Shown: positions 6,341 to 14,325 of the stretch, one piece after another | Layout of the letters: the number at the start of each line of letters is the position of its first letter | Position numbering within the stretch: position 1 is the first letter of the stretch | Assembly (NCBI GenBank): GCA_037133095.1 | Contig: JBAXOT010000035.1 | Location: 1 to 17,331, forward strand | Direction: 5' to 3' | From: CAIMZW01 sp037133095 | GTDB lineage: Bacteria; Actinomycetota; Actinomycetes; Nanopelagicales; Nanopelagicaceae | Length of the DNA: 17,331 bases | Program-made: the position numbers and the translations under genes | The notes under the pieces: generated by a model | What the model saw: only the letters and a program-made list of their open reading frames with translations | Database searches by the model: none | What the model was told of the DNA's origin: nothing

Positions 6341-8086
6341 TTACCCGAATGTATATGTATAGGCGCGGGTACCAGCGTCAAGAAACCTCAAAGTTAAGGT
6401 CCCTTCGATCACATTGTTCGATTCATGGAAGATGTTGTACAGCCGATCCGAATTAACGGTCACCATGCCATTCACGACATCACTGCCAAAGGACCCAGAA
6501 AGAAAGGGCTTGCCATTGAAGAGGACTTGAACTTTCGAGCTCTTAGAGCCTACTGGAGGTCGCAAAATTACATAAACATCCGATGCATTGAAATGATAAG
6601 TGAGGCTCGAGCCACCAAATGCGGTCGCCGAATCTTGCGAAATTGTCCATTTTCCGCCGAACGCAAAGTGATCAAGCGGCACAACCTTTTGAACCGGAAA
6701 AGTCCCGGTCCCATTTCCTACGGTATTGAGTGGATATTGATATTGCATACGGTTGCTGCCGACATACGTTTCTGGTGAGATTTGCCCAATAGGCGTTAAA
6801 TCAGGGGCAGTTGCTAAGCCGGTCGTGATCGAATTGCCCGCTTCTTTTAAGAGAGTTCGAATCGCGAGTTCAGTTTTATCGTAGTTGCCCTCCCCAAATT
6901 CTTCACGACGAATGACGCCGTTCGCATCAATCAAATATTCCGCAGGCCAATATTGGTTGTTGTAGGCGCTCCAGGTGTTGTAACTATTGTCCTGCGCGAC
7001 TGGATAGTGGATTTTAAATCGTTTGATGGCCGAAAGCACGTTGCCTTGGTCCTTCTCAAAGGCGAACTCTGGCGTATGAACTCCGACCACAACGAATCCG
7101 GAATTTTTATATTTGTCGTACCACTGGGTCACGTGAGGCAGGGTTCGAATGCAGTTGATACAGGTGTAGGTCCAGAAATCTACTAGAACAACTTTTCCCC
7201 GCAAGGACGCCAAAGACAGAGGAGTGGCTGGGTTGAGCCACTGTGTCAATCCTGTAAATTCGGGAGCAGGTGAGTTGGTATTGAAGAGATCGGAAGTATT
7301 ACTTGTTAACGTTGAACTTCCCGTTGATTGACCTTTTAGTTTTTTCAATTGATCGGTAACGCCTTTTGATGATTCTATTTTAGTGAGAGCGTTGCTGTAA
7401 CTTGGAAAAGCGTTGAGCAACTTGGCCTCTAGGGTCTTGTCGTAATTTGTATAGATCGCGACAGCGGTAACGAGTAGCAGGGCTCCAGCGACAATTTGAA
7501 TTTTTCCGGTGTGGCGAGAAAGAGTTCGCGATTTAACAAGCAGCTTTTGTCCGCCCACTGCAAAACCAAAGAGCGGTATAGAAACTCCGGCAACGTAAAA
7601 CAGCGTTACGAAGACGACTTGAAGCGAGACTTTATTTGTGGCTGCCAAAGTTGCAATGGAAGCGAGAATTGGTCCCGAGCATGGCGCCCAAACAACACCT
7701 AGTGCCAGGCCGGTAATAAAGCCGCCGCGAAAATCCGACTTGGTATTTTTTCCGAGATGACCAAAACGGCCACTAAGTCGACTGATTCGAGACTCCAGTA
7801 ATTGTGAAAACTTCGGGATGATCATGGAAATTCCGAGGCCGACAAGAACCACAACTGCGAAAAGTCGAAGCACATTAGCGTTTAATCCAAGACTGCTCTC
7901 CAGTACCGATATGGTCAAGGTGAAAAACGTAAATGAGAGTGCGACGCCGGCTGTAATTCCCAGTGGCCTGCGCTTACTTTGCGAGAGAGTTACATCAGAG
8001 AGCACAATGGGCAAGAGCGGCCAAATGCAGGGGGCCAGGATCGTCAGCAAACCTGAAATGAATGCAACCCCGAGAAGGACGATCAC
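6341..8086 (-). CDS. dipZ: DipZ-like protein: CcdA/DsbD membrane domain, thioredoxin fold, C-terminal domain
   Basis: A 581-residue, three-part extracytoplasmic redox protein. Residues 1 to about 215 are the CcdA/DsbD-like membrane domain with the two expected membrane cysteines, C20 (LAPCIWPLLP) and C136 (WAPCSGP). A Ser/Thr-rich linker leads to a thioredoxin/TlpA-like domain at about 270-420 with the active site C309-I-N-C312 in DFWTYTCINCIRTLP. Residues about 430-581 form the beta-rich carbohydrate-binding-like domain found in mycobacterial DipZ. The family carries reducing equivalents across the membrane to extracytoplasmic thiols. The GTG start at 8086 overlaps the reductase stop as GTGA, implying translational coupling, so the reductase fusion is the likely cytoplasmic electron donor. 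Length is somewhat below that of the M. tuberculosis protein. Confidence 0.93.
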   Translation of the reverse strand: MIVLLGVAFISGLLTILAPCIWPLLPIVLSDVTLSQSKRRPLGITAGVALSFTFFTLTISVLESSLGLNANVLRLFAVVVLVGLGISMIIPKFSQLLESRISRLSGRFGHLGKNTKSDFRGGFITGLALGVVWAPCSGPILASIATLAATNKVSLQVVFVTLFYVAGVSIPLFGFAVGGQKLLVKSRTLSRHTGKIQIVAGALLLVTAVAIYTNYDKTLEAKLLNAFPSYSNALTKIESSKGVTDQLKKLKGQSTGSSTLTSNTSDLFNTNSPAPEFTGLTQWLNPATPLSLASLRGKVVLVDFWTYTCINCIRTLPHVTQWYDKYKNSGFVVVGVHTPEFAFEKDQGNVLSAIKRFKIHYPVAQDNSYNTWSAYNNQYWPAEYLIDANGVIRREEFGEGNYDKTELAIRTLLKEAGNSITTGLATAPDLTPIGQISPETYVGSNRMQYQYPLNTVGNGTGTFPVQKVVPLDHFAFGGKWTISQDSATAFGGSSLTYHFNASDVYVILRPPVGSKSSKVQVLFNGKPFLSGSFGSDVVNGMVTVNSDRLYNIFHESNNVIEGTLTLRFLDAGTRAYTYTFG

Positions 8087-9282
8087 TTTTGTGCCGCCAT
8101 TGCCTGATCTAAGAAGTAGCGAATTTGGATTGCCGTTGCGGCACCTTCGCCTACCGCCGACGCCAACTGCTTCGTAGAGCCACCCCTCACGTCACCCGCA
8201 GCAAAGACGCCGGGAATTGACGTGGCAAAAGTCTGATCTGTTTTCACAAATCCTCGTTCGTCTAAAGTAACAGTTGGCGGCAACCACTTTGTATTGGGAT
8301 CCAGCCCGATAAAGACAAAAGCTCCCTGCGCTTTGTGGGAATAAAGTTCGCCACTCAATAGATTTTCAATCACGACGGCAGCCAGTTTTCCGCCTTCGGT
8401 CGCTTCAAATTTTCGAACGCCATGATTCAGTAAGACGCTCATTTTGGGGTGCTGAATGACCTTCTCCTGCAAATATTTGGACCCTTTCAACGAACCACCT
8501 CGCTCGATGACCGTCACATGGTCAGCGAATTGAGTGAGAAATAGGCCTTCTTCTAAACCAGAATTTCCGCCACCAAGCACTACAACTTCCTGTGCGCCCC
8601 GATAGAACGGTCCATCGCAGGTGGCACAAAAGTGAATGCCCGCACCGATGAGTTCTTCTTCGCCTTCTGCTTCGGTACGGCGATATGTCGATCCTGTTGC
8701 AATGAGAAAGGCTCGAGTATGAATCAGTTGCCCGGTGGAGGTGAGAACTTCAATGCCGCCATTGGATTGCCTGATCGAATCAACTCCGACAGCCTGCAGC
8801 ATCTCCACCTGATAACGCTGGGCTTGTTGGACGAATCGACTTGCCAAATCCGCGCCGCCAATACCCTCGGGAAATCCAGGATAGTTATCCAAACGTTCAG
8901 TGACGCCAGCCTGGCCACCTAGTGCCGATTTTTCGATGACAAGGGTGCGTAAATTTTCTCGAGCGGCGTAAATAGAAGTGGTCAGAGCCGTTGGCCCCCC
9001 ACCGGCAATAACGAGGTCGTAGTTGTCTTCCTCGGCGGCTCGAACTATTCCAAGCTTTTCCGCGAGTTCATCGTTTGATGGCTCCGTCAGAATTGAACCG
9101 TCAGGGAAAATAATGGTCGGAATAATTCGCTTGCCATTATTAAGCTTTTCTACCTCTTCTACCGCCAAAGGATCACTTTCCATGTCGACCCATTGATACT
9201 TGATTCGATGTTGACCAAGAAAGGTTTTTGCACGTTTGCAATCTGGACACCAAGCCGCCCCAATAACTCTTATGGTCGTCAT
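8083..9282 (-). CDS. Glutaredoxin-thioredoxin reductase fusion
   Basis: A 399-residue fusion. Residues 1 to about 80 are a glutaredoxin/mycoredoxin-like domain with active site W11-C12-P-D-C15 and the cis-proline region IIPTIIF. Residues about 86-399 are an FAD/NADPH thioredoxin reductase: FAD-binding GGGPTA (94-99), redox pair C219-A-T-C222 followed by DG, NADPH-binding GGGNSGLEEG at about 237-246, and the C-terminal FAD motif GVFAAGDV. The reductase is complete. The fused domain presumably takes electrons directly from the CATC centre; the natural acceptor may be the cytoplasmic face of DipZ, encoded immediately downstream with a 4-bp overlap. The start ATG at 9282 overlaps the CGNR stop codon as ATGA and has a strong ribosome binding site. 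It is one of three redox-linked genes in one tight operon. Confidence 0.94.
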   Translation of the reverse strand: MTTIRVIGAAWCPDCKRAKTFLGQHRIKYQWVDMESDPLAVEEVEKLNNGKRIIPTIIFPDGSILTEPSNDELAEKLGIVRAAEEDNYDLVIAGGGPTALTTSIYAARENLRTLVIEKSALGGQAGVTERLDNYPGFPEGIGGADLASRFVQQAQRYQVEMLQAVGVDSIRQSNGGIEVLTSTGQLIHTRAFLIATGSTYRRTEAEGEEELIGAGIHFCATCDGPFYRGAQEVVVLGGGNSGLEEGLFLTQFADHVTVIERGGSLKGSKYLQEKVIQHPKMSVLLNHGVRKFEATEGGKLAAVVIENLLSGELYSHKAQGAFVFIGLDPNTKWLPPTVTLDERGFVKTDQTFATSIPGVFAAGDVRGGSTKQLASAVGEGAATAIQIRYFLDQAMAAQK

Positions 9283-9710
9283 TTCATCACCCTCCGATGG
9301 TTGTCATAGAACTTTTTTGATTTTGTTAACATCCCGCAATGCGCCATGGCGCACCACTTCTTTGATTGATTTTTACTGCCGTCATAAAAAATGACGTGGC
9401 AACCATCCCCCGGACAGCGCTTAATTCGAGCCGAATCACCATGAAGAAGCAGGTCCTCGCACTCCAGAATAAGAGCGAAACTTTCCGACCGTTCCCCGGC
9501 TGGGTTAGACCAGGAGATTCGCCCTTGGTCACTCTGCAGAACTTGTGATTTTTTTGCTTGCTTCACCAAATGCTCAAAGCGCATTAACTCCACGTCGGTC
9601 GGGTCCAGCGAGAGCGAGACTGCCTCCAGGATCGAACGCATAGCCCGCACGGGAGCGATCAACTGCTCTTCGTCATTTATTGCCTCGAAAACGGTCTCCC
9701 ATTCACTCAC
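9279..9710 (-). CDS. Short CGNR-type zinc-finger protein, putative redox regulator
   Basis: The C-terminal half matches the CGNR zinc-finger family: RIKRCPGDGCHVIFYD, then SKKWCAMAHC and a basic tail. The four putative zinc ligands are C99, C104, C120 and C125 counted from the GTG start. The motif that names the family is altered, reading CGML instead of CGNR. The N-terminal part is short; the usual DLVNT-like opening of the ABATE domain is missing. I chose GTG at 9710 because the in-frame TTG at 9752 lies in the loop of the upstream terminator hairpin. No Shine-Dalgarno sequence precedes GTG, so a leaderless message is possible. It overlaps the reductase gene by 4 bp (ATGA) and so heads the redox operon. 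Members are presumed DNA-binding regulators; sensing thiol or zinc state through the cysteines is inference. Confidence 0.8.
   Translation of the reverse strand: MSEWETVFEAINDEEQLIAPVRAMRSILEAVSLSLDPTDVELMRFEHLVKQAKKSQVLQSDQGRISWSNPAGERSESFALILECEDLLLHGDSARIKRCPGDGCHVIFYDGSKNQSKKWCAMAHCGMLTKSKKFYDNHRRVMK
9290..9295 (-). promoter_or_regulatory. Strong ribosome binding site of the reductase fusion
   Basis: Minus-strand GGAGGG, 7 nt before the ATG at 9282 and inside the CGNR coding region. It supports the chosen start and suggests that the reductase is translated more efficiently than the leaderless-looking CGNR gene ahead of it. Confidence 0.7.
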
Positions 9711-9735
9711 GATGCAATAGTGGCAGGTTCCGTGT

Positions 9736-9775
9736 AAAAAAACAACCAGCAAAAAGGCTTTTACTGGTTGTTTTT
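9736..9775 (-). terminator. Intrinsic terminator after the glpD-nfeD-SPFH operon
   Basis: A long hairpin: outer arms AAAACAACCAG and CTGGTTGTTTTT, an inner AAAA/TTTT pair and a small AGGC-type loop. Seven T residues follow on the minus strand (A7 at 9736-9742 on the plus strand). It begins in the stop codon of the SPFH gene and runs to within 26 bp of the CGNR GTG start. The arms are also A/T-rich on the other side, so it could act in both directions. Confidence 0.88.
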
Positions 9776-10640
9776 ATTGGGAGCGAAATGCCTTTGCAAT
9801 GGATTCGGCAGCGCCAGATAGTTCGGCCGGAATGATCCAGATCTTGCTCGCCGTGCCATTGGCAATGACGGGCAGTTGCTCCAGATATTTATACGCCAGA
9901 ACTTTTTCATCCGGATTCGCCTCGTGAATTGCCTTAAAGACCTTGGCGATAGCTGTGGCTTCGCCATCAGCCCGGATGACTGCGGCTTGCGCTTCGCCTT
10001 CGGCGCGGAGAATGTCGGCTTGCCGGGCACCTTCAGCGCTCAAGATTTGACTCTGTTTTTCACCTTCCGCTGTGAGAATCGCTGCCCGCTTGTCTCGATC
10101 GGCGCGCATCTGCTTCTCCATTGATTCCTGAACGCTGGGAGGTGGCTCGATCGCCTTAATTTCCACTCGATTAACGCGCACTCCCCACTTACTGGTGGCC
10201 TCATCCAGCACGCCACGAAGAATGGCATTGATGTGATCACGCGAGGTTAAAGCTTTCTCTAGATCTAGTCCACCTACCGAGTTTCGCAAGGTGGTAACAA
10301 CGAGTTGTTCAATACCTTGAATGTAATTCTCGATCTCATACGTTGCCGACTTCGCATCGGTGACTTGAAAATAAATCACAGTATCGATGTTGACCACGAG
10401 GTTGTCTTCAGTGATAACTGGTTGAGGCGGAAAGGAGACCACCTTTTCGCGCAAGTCGACCAACGGACGTAGGCGATCGATACCCGGCACAATCATGTTC
10501 AGTCCCGGAGTGAGAGTTCGATGATATTTTCCAAGACGTTCGATAATTCCGGCATTTGCCTGTGGAATGATTTTGATCGCGCCAACAACAATAATGATGG
10601 CCACAACTAAAAAGATGCCGCCAACGATATTTAGAACCAT
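9774..10640 (-). CDS. SPFH/Band 7 (stomatin-like) membrane protein
   Basis: A 288-residue stomatin/prohibitin homologue close to bacterial QmcA. One N-terminal membrane anchor (about 5-22) is followed by the Band 7 domain (about 25-180: GKYHRTLTPGLNMIVPGIDR, then VVNIDTVIYFQVTDA). A coiled-coil EA-rich segment at 186-229 has an 11-residue period (AEGEKQSQIL, AEGARQADIL, AEGEAQAAVI), and a hydrophobic C-terminal oligomerisation region completes the family layout. Such proteins scaffold membrane microdomains together with NfeD partners, and an NfeD gene lies 2 bp upstream. The ribosome binding site GAGAGGAAG (10657-10649) sits in the end of the nfeD-like gene, 8 nt from the start ATG. The gene is followed directly by a strong terminator. 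Confidence 0.93.
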   Translation of the reverse strand: MVLNIVGGIFLVVAIIIVVGAIKIIPQANAGIIERLGKYHRTLTPGLNMIVPGIDRLRPLVDLREKVVSFPPQPVITEDNLVVNIDTVIYFQVTDAKSATYEIENYIQGIEQLVVTTLRNSVGGLDLEKALTSRDHINAILRGVLDEATSKWGVRVNRVEIKAIEPPPSVQESMEKQMRADRDKRAAILTAEGEKQSQILSAEGARQADILRAEGEAQAAVIRADGEATAIAKVFKAIHEANPDEKVLAYKYLEQLPVIANGTASKIWIIPAELSGAAESIAKAFRSQ

Positions 10641-10642
10641 TT

Positions 10643-11080
10643 CTATACTTCCTCTCGAGAAGTTTTTGGAACAACAATGGCGATGGCCCCTTGAATATCG
10701 AGGACTGTTAATTCAGTACCTGCGTCGATTGTGCCTAGGGAACTTTTTGCGGACCACGTTTCATCTTTGAGGCGAATCGTTCCGCCCTCTTTCGTAATAT
10801 CCGAAAGCGCTACGGCATCCGATGAAATGAGGAGTTCGATGCCTGTGCCTAGAGGCGAACTCTTAAAAAGTACTTTCTTGGCAAAGGGTTTAACAAAGGC
10901 GAGCGTTATCACGGCCGTGACTATAAGCGCGATAATCTGGCCGGCAAGATTGCCGCCTATTAGTGCGACCAGGCCAGCGACTACGGCCGCTATTGCAAAG
11001 GATGCAAAGACCAAACTAAGTGTCACTATTTCAATGAAAAGTAGGACTCCTGCCGCGGCCAACCAAGTCCAAAAATGCAT
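10643..11080 (-). CDS. Short NfeD-like membrane protein
   Basis: A 145-residue NfeD protein of the short form, without the N-terminal ClpP-like protease domain. Residues about 5-65 contain three hydrophobic helices with IEIVTLSLVFASFAIAAVVA near the start, and residues about 75-140 form the OB-fold domain exposed to the cytoplasm (GTIRLKDETWSAKS, then GTELTVLDIQGAIAIV). NfeD OB folds bind SPFH partners, and the stomatin-like gene follows after 2 bp. It begins 1 bp after the glpD stop codon with no strong ribosome binding site, so its translation is probably coupled to that of glpD. Confidence 0.92.
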   Translation of the reverse strand: MHFWTWLAAAGVLLFIEIVTLSLVFASFAIAAVVAGLVALIGGNLAGQIIALIVTAVITLAFVKPFAKKVLFKSSPLGTGIELLISSDAVALSDITKEGGTIRLKDETWSAKSSLGTIDAGTELTVLDIQGAIAIVVPKTSREEV

Positions 11081-11081
11081 G

Positions 11082-12767
11082 TTAGTTAACCGTTTCCCGT
11101 ACTCGATCAGTCCGCAGGATCTGCGCCACGGAATTGCGTTCGCGCTCTACCTGCTTTTCGTAATAGGCAATTGATTTCTTTCGGGCGGCGGGGCTCCAGC
11201 CAAGAATTGGTCCAATAATTTTCGAAATATCCCCGGCAACTGATAATCCGTGATCGACGGTCTCAATCGCAATTCTGGTCCGACGCATGATTACATCTTC
11301 AACGCTCATCGCACCTTCGTGGCTGGCCGCATAGTAAATCTCAACTCTTAAATAAGGAAGGTCCGCGGCAAGTGGTTCGGCTAACTGAGGATCTGATTCG
11401 ATAAGTTCAGCGAGAGTGGAAATTTCGGAACCATATCGATCCAATAGGCGAACCACCTGATCTTTGGAAATACCAAGGTCTTCCGCCAGATATTCGGCAT
11501 TATTGATTAGAGTCGCGTACCCCTCGGCACCTAAAATCGGAAGTTGCTTCGTGCCCGATTCCTTCACGATTTTGCGAAGATCAGGCGCCGCATGATCAAC
11601 GGCATCTTCGGCCATCACTCGATAAGTCGTGTACTTACCACCAGCAACGCTGACAAAGCCTGGTTCAGGGTGATCCACAACGTGTTCACGAGAAAGTTTC
11701 GTTGTGGCCGTTACCGAAGTCTTTGAAACTAGTGGTCGAAGCCCGGCATAGACTCCCAAGACATCAGAGTATTTTAATTTCGGAGTCAACACTTTATTAG
11801 CCTGCGCCAAGATATATTCCACATCTTCAAAAGTAGCGAGCGGTTCGTTTCGATCTCCAGTGAAATCGGTATCTGTTGTACCAACAATCCATTTATCGGC
11901 CCAAGGGATGATGAAGAGAACGGAAACCGCAGTCTTGAGAATAATTCCAGAACTGGAATTAATAGCAGATTTCGGAACCAAGATATGGCTGCCCTTGCTC
12001 ATGCGGACTTCATAGCCTGGAGTCACGCCAAATTTTTCATGAAGCAAATCGCTCCAGACTCCCCCAGCCATGATGGTCACACTTGCCGAGACATCGATAC
12101 TCTCCCCAGTCGTTGCATCTTTCACTTTGGCTCCGACAACTTTTTTGCCTTTGCGAATCAAAGATTCGCAGGAAGTGCGAGTAAGGATCGTCGCTCCGTA
12201 AAGTGCTGCAGTTCGAGCAATCATCATGGTGTGCCGGGCATCATCTACTTGGGCATCGAAATATTGAATGCCACCATTCACGATATCTAGTCGCAGTGAT
12301 GGCGCGATGTCATGGATTCCTTTTTGGCTGAGATGCTTGTGGTTAGGCAGCGCCCGCTGAAAACCTCGGAGCGCGTCATAGAGCGCCAAGCCAGCCCCGA
12401 CGTAAGTACGTTCCTTGACTTTTTCGTGCAGCGGATAGAGAAAGGCCACGGGTTTTACTAAATGCGGGGCTTGGGAGGTGACCATCAACTCTCGCTCTTG
12501 AAGAGCTTCACGAACCAACCGAAAATCGTATTGCTCTAAATATCTCAATCCACCATGGATGAGTTTGCTCGATCTGGATGAAGTTCCGGACGCCAAATCC
12601 TGTGATTCCACTAAGGCAACTTTTAAACCGCGCGAGGCCGCATCAAGAGCAATGCCAGAGCCAGTCACACCGCCACCGATCACCAATACGTCGAACTTTT
12701 CAGTCGCCAATTTTTCCAATGCGCGGCGGCGTTGGGTCGGGTTAAGTGCTGACTTGGATGTGGTCAT
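11082..12767 (-). CDS. glpD: Glycerol-3-phosphate dehydrogenase (FAD-dependent, aerobic type)
   Basis: A 561-residue flavoprotein that oxidises glycerol-3-phosphate to dihydroxyacetone phosphate and passes electrons to the respiratory quinone pool at the membrane. The N-terminal FAD motif is VLVIGGGVTGSGIALDAASRG; the family signature SRSSKLIHGGLRYLEQYDF follows, then PWADKWIVGTTDTDF, GLRPLV and SVAGGKYTTYR. The C-terminal DAO_C domain contains the EGAMSVEDVIMRRTR block. The frame is open upstream to 13025, but that part is antisense to glpK and lacks family similarity. The ATG at 12767 (MTTSKSALNPTQ) gives the normal length and leaves 18 bp to the divergent glpK. No Shine-Dalgarno sequence is present and a TATCCT -10 lies 6 nt upstream, so the message is probably leaderless. 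First gene of the glpD-nfeD-SPFH operon. Confidence 0.95.
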   Translation of the reverse strand: MTTSKSALNPTQRRRALEKLATEKFDVLVIGGGVTGSGIALDAASRGLKVALVESQDLASGTSSRSSKLIHGGLRYLEQYDFRLVREALQERELMVTSQAPHLVKPVAFLYPLHEKVKERTYVGAGLALYDALRGFQRALPNHKHLSQKGIHDIAPSLRLDIVNGGIQYFDAQVDDARHTMMIARTAALYGATILTRTSCESLIRKGKKVVGAKVKDATTGESIDVSASVTIMAGGVWSDLLHEKFGVTPGYEVRMSKGSHILVPKSAINSSSGIILKTAVSVLFIIPWADKWIVGTTDTDFTGDRNEPLATFEDVEYILAQANKVLTPKLKYSDVLGVYAGLRPLVSKTSVTATTKLSREHVVDHPEPGFVSVAGGKYTTYRVMAEDAVDHAAPDLRKIVKESGTKQLPILGAEGYATLINNAEYLAEDLGISKDQVVRLLDRYGSEISTLAELIESDPQLAEPLAADLPYLRVEIYYAASHEGAMSVEDVIMRRTRIAIETVDHGLSVAGDISKIIGPILGWSPAARKKSIAYYEKQVERERNSVAQILRTDRVRETVN

Positions 12768-12785
12768 ACTCTTAGGATACGGCTT
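12768..12785. promoter_or_regulatory. Divergent glpD/glpK promoter with overlapping -10 boxes
   Basis: The whole intergenic region is 18 bp. On the plus strand TAGGAT (12773-12778) lies 7 nt before the glpK ATG. On the minus strand TATCCT (12779-12774) lies 6 nt before the glpD ATG. The two hexamers share five base pairs, so one near-symmetric element could serve both directions, and both spacings predict leaderless transcripts. A possible glpK -35, CTGACT at 12749-12754 (18-nt spacer), lies inside glpD. I see no good -35 for glpD, although TATATA at 12797-12792 is another -10 candidate. Confidence 0.6.
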
Positions 12786-14282
12786 ATGCGCTATATAGGT
12801 TCGCTGGACCAAGGCACCACGAGTACGCGTTTCATGATCTTTAATCACGACGGGGAAATTGTCGGGCGCCATCAAAAAGAACACCGACAAATATTGCCAA
12901 TGCCAGGTTATGTCGAGCACGATGCGCAAGAAATTTGGCAAGTAACTCAAGAAGTAATCGCGATTGCCTTGCAGAGCGCCAACCTGACCGGTCTCGATTT
13001 GGCCGCTATTGGCATCACCAATCAACGCGAAACCACAGTGGCCTGGGACCGTTTAACAGGCGCTGCGCTGCACAATGCGATTGTTTGGCAGGACACCCGA
13101 ACTCAGCCTCTCCTGGATCGACTCAGTTCGGCTGATCGTGAACGAATCACGCATTCGACTGGGCTCACCATCGCACCCTATTTTTCCGGCAGTAAAATGC
13201 AGTGGCTGATCGAAAATTCCCCAGAAGTGCGTGCCGCTATTGAATCGGGCTCCGCTTTAATGGGGACTGTTGACTCCTGGTTGGTCTGGAACCTCACCGG
13301 CGGAGTTAACGGTGGCATTCATATCACCGATGTCACAAATGCCAGCCGGACGCTACTGATGGATCTAGAGACCTTGGATTGGAATCCAGAACTTCTTTCG
13401 CTCTTTGGGATTCCTCGTGAAGTGCTGCCCGAAATCCGGAGTTCATCAGAGGTCTATGGCCGAACCAGTTCTGAAGGTCCAGTGGAAGCCGGTATTGCAA
13501 TTGCTGCGATTCTCGGCGACCAACAAGCTGCCATGGTTGGTCAGGTCTGCTTTGAACGTGGTGACTCTAAAACAACCTACGGAACGGGCAATTTCGCTTT
13601 ATTGAATACCGGCACCCAGATCGTCCGATCGCATCACGGGCTCTTGACCACCGTATGTTTCAAACTTGGCTCGGAGCCAGTTCACTATGCCCTAGAGGGG
13701 TCAGTGGCAGTTACTGGGTCAGCAGTGCAATGGCTGCGCGATCAACTTGGAATCATTTCGCACGCTGCAGAAATCGAATCCCTCGCCGCCAGCGTTTCGG
13801 ATAATGGCGGGGTTTACTTTGTGCCTGCTTTCTCCGGCCTATTCGCCCCGCACTGGCGCAGCGATGCTCGCGGCGCAATCGTTGGTTTGACCCGAGCCGC
13901 GACTAAGGCCCATCTGGCCAGGGCCGCCTTGGAGGCAATCGCCTACCAAACTCGAGATGTTATCGATGCCATGGCCCAAGAAACCGGCGTCACCCTGACT
14001 CGGATGCGGGTCGACGGTGGAATCACCGCCAATTCTCTCTGCATGCAGTTGCAATCTGACATCCTCGGTATTGAAATTGACCGCCCCGCAGTCAATGAAA
14101 CCACCGCTCTTGGCGCGGCGTATTCGGCCGGCCTCGCAGTTAAATTCTGGCAAAGCACTGATGAACTTAAGCACCAATGGCAGATCGCCAATAGATGGCA
14201 ACCAGATCTTGCGAGTTCACTGCGCACGGAAGGGTATGAAATCTGGAAAAAAGCCCTTGCTCGAACCCTGGACTGGGCTTAA
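12786..14282 (+). CDS. glpK: Glycerol kinase
   Basis: A 498-residue FGGY-family kinase that makes sn-glycerol-3-phosphate from glycerol and ATP. Motifs in order: the N-terminal phosphate loop D8-QGTTSTR, the glycerol-site residues R81-E82 (ITNQRETTVAW), W101 and Y132, the catalytic D245-Q246 in ILGDQQAAMVGQ, the ATP-site loop SKTTYGTGNF and the C-terminal DGGITANSLCMQLQ block. Length and residue spacing match E. coli GlpK closely, including D245. The ATG at 12786 lacks a ribosome binding site and sits 7 nt after a -10-like TAGGAT. It is divergent from glpD, whose enzyme uses its product. No glpF facilitator is present in the window. The downstream gap is 87 bp. Confidence 0.97.
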   Translation: MRYIGSLDQGTTSTRFMIFNHDGEIVGRHQKEHRQILPMPGYVEHDAQEIWQVTQEVIAIALQSANLTGLDLAAIGITNQRETTVAWDRLTGAALHNAIVWQDTRTQPLLDRLSSADRERITHSTGLTIAPYFSGSKMQWLIENSPEVRAAIESGSALMGTVDSWLVWNLTGGVNGGIHITDVTNASRTLLMDLETLDWNPELLSLFGIPREVLPEIRSSSEVYGRTSSEGPVEAGIAIAAILGDQQAAMVGQVCFERGDSKTTYGTGNFALLNTGTQIVRSHHGLLTTVCFKLGSEPVHYALEGSVAVTGSAVQWLRDQLGIISHAAEIESLAASVSDNGGVYFVPAFSGLFAPHWRSDARGAIVGLTRAATKAHLARAALEAIAYQTRDVIDAMAQETGVTLTRMRVDGGITANSLCMQLQSDILGIEIDRPAVNETTALGAAYSAGLAVKFWQSTDELKHQWQIANRWQPDLASSLRTEGYEIWKKALARTLDWA

Positions 14283-14325
14283 GAATTCATCTGATTGCGG
14301 CTTTCTCTATTCTCTTCCCGACCCT

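Noticed and set aside
9711..9752. N-terminal extension of the CGNR protein to TTG 9752
   Set aside because: The codon sits in the terminator loop, and the added residues come largely from the terminator arm and T-run.
9950..10120. Short DNA repeats within the SPFH gene
   Set aside because: They follow from the 11-residue EA-rich coiled-coil repeats normal for this family and are not a separate element.
12768..13025. N-terminal extension of glpD by 86 codons
   Set aside because: It lies antisense to glpK, lacks similarity to the dehydrogenase family and would push glpD far beyond its usual length. The ATG at 12767 fits the family.
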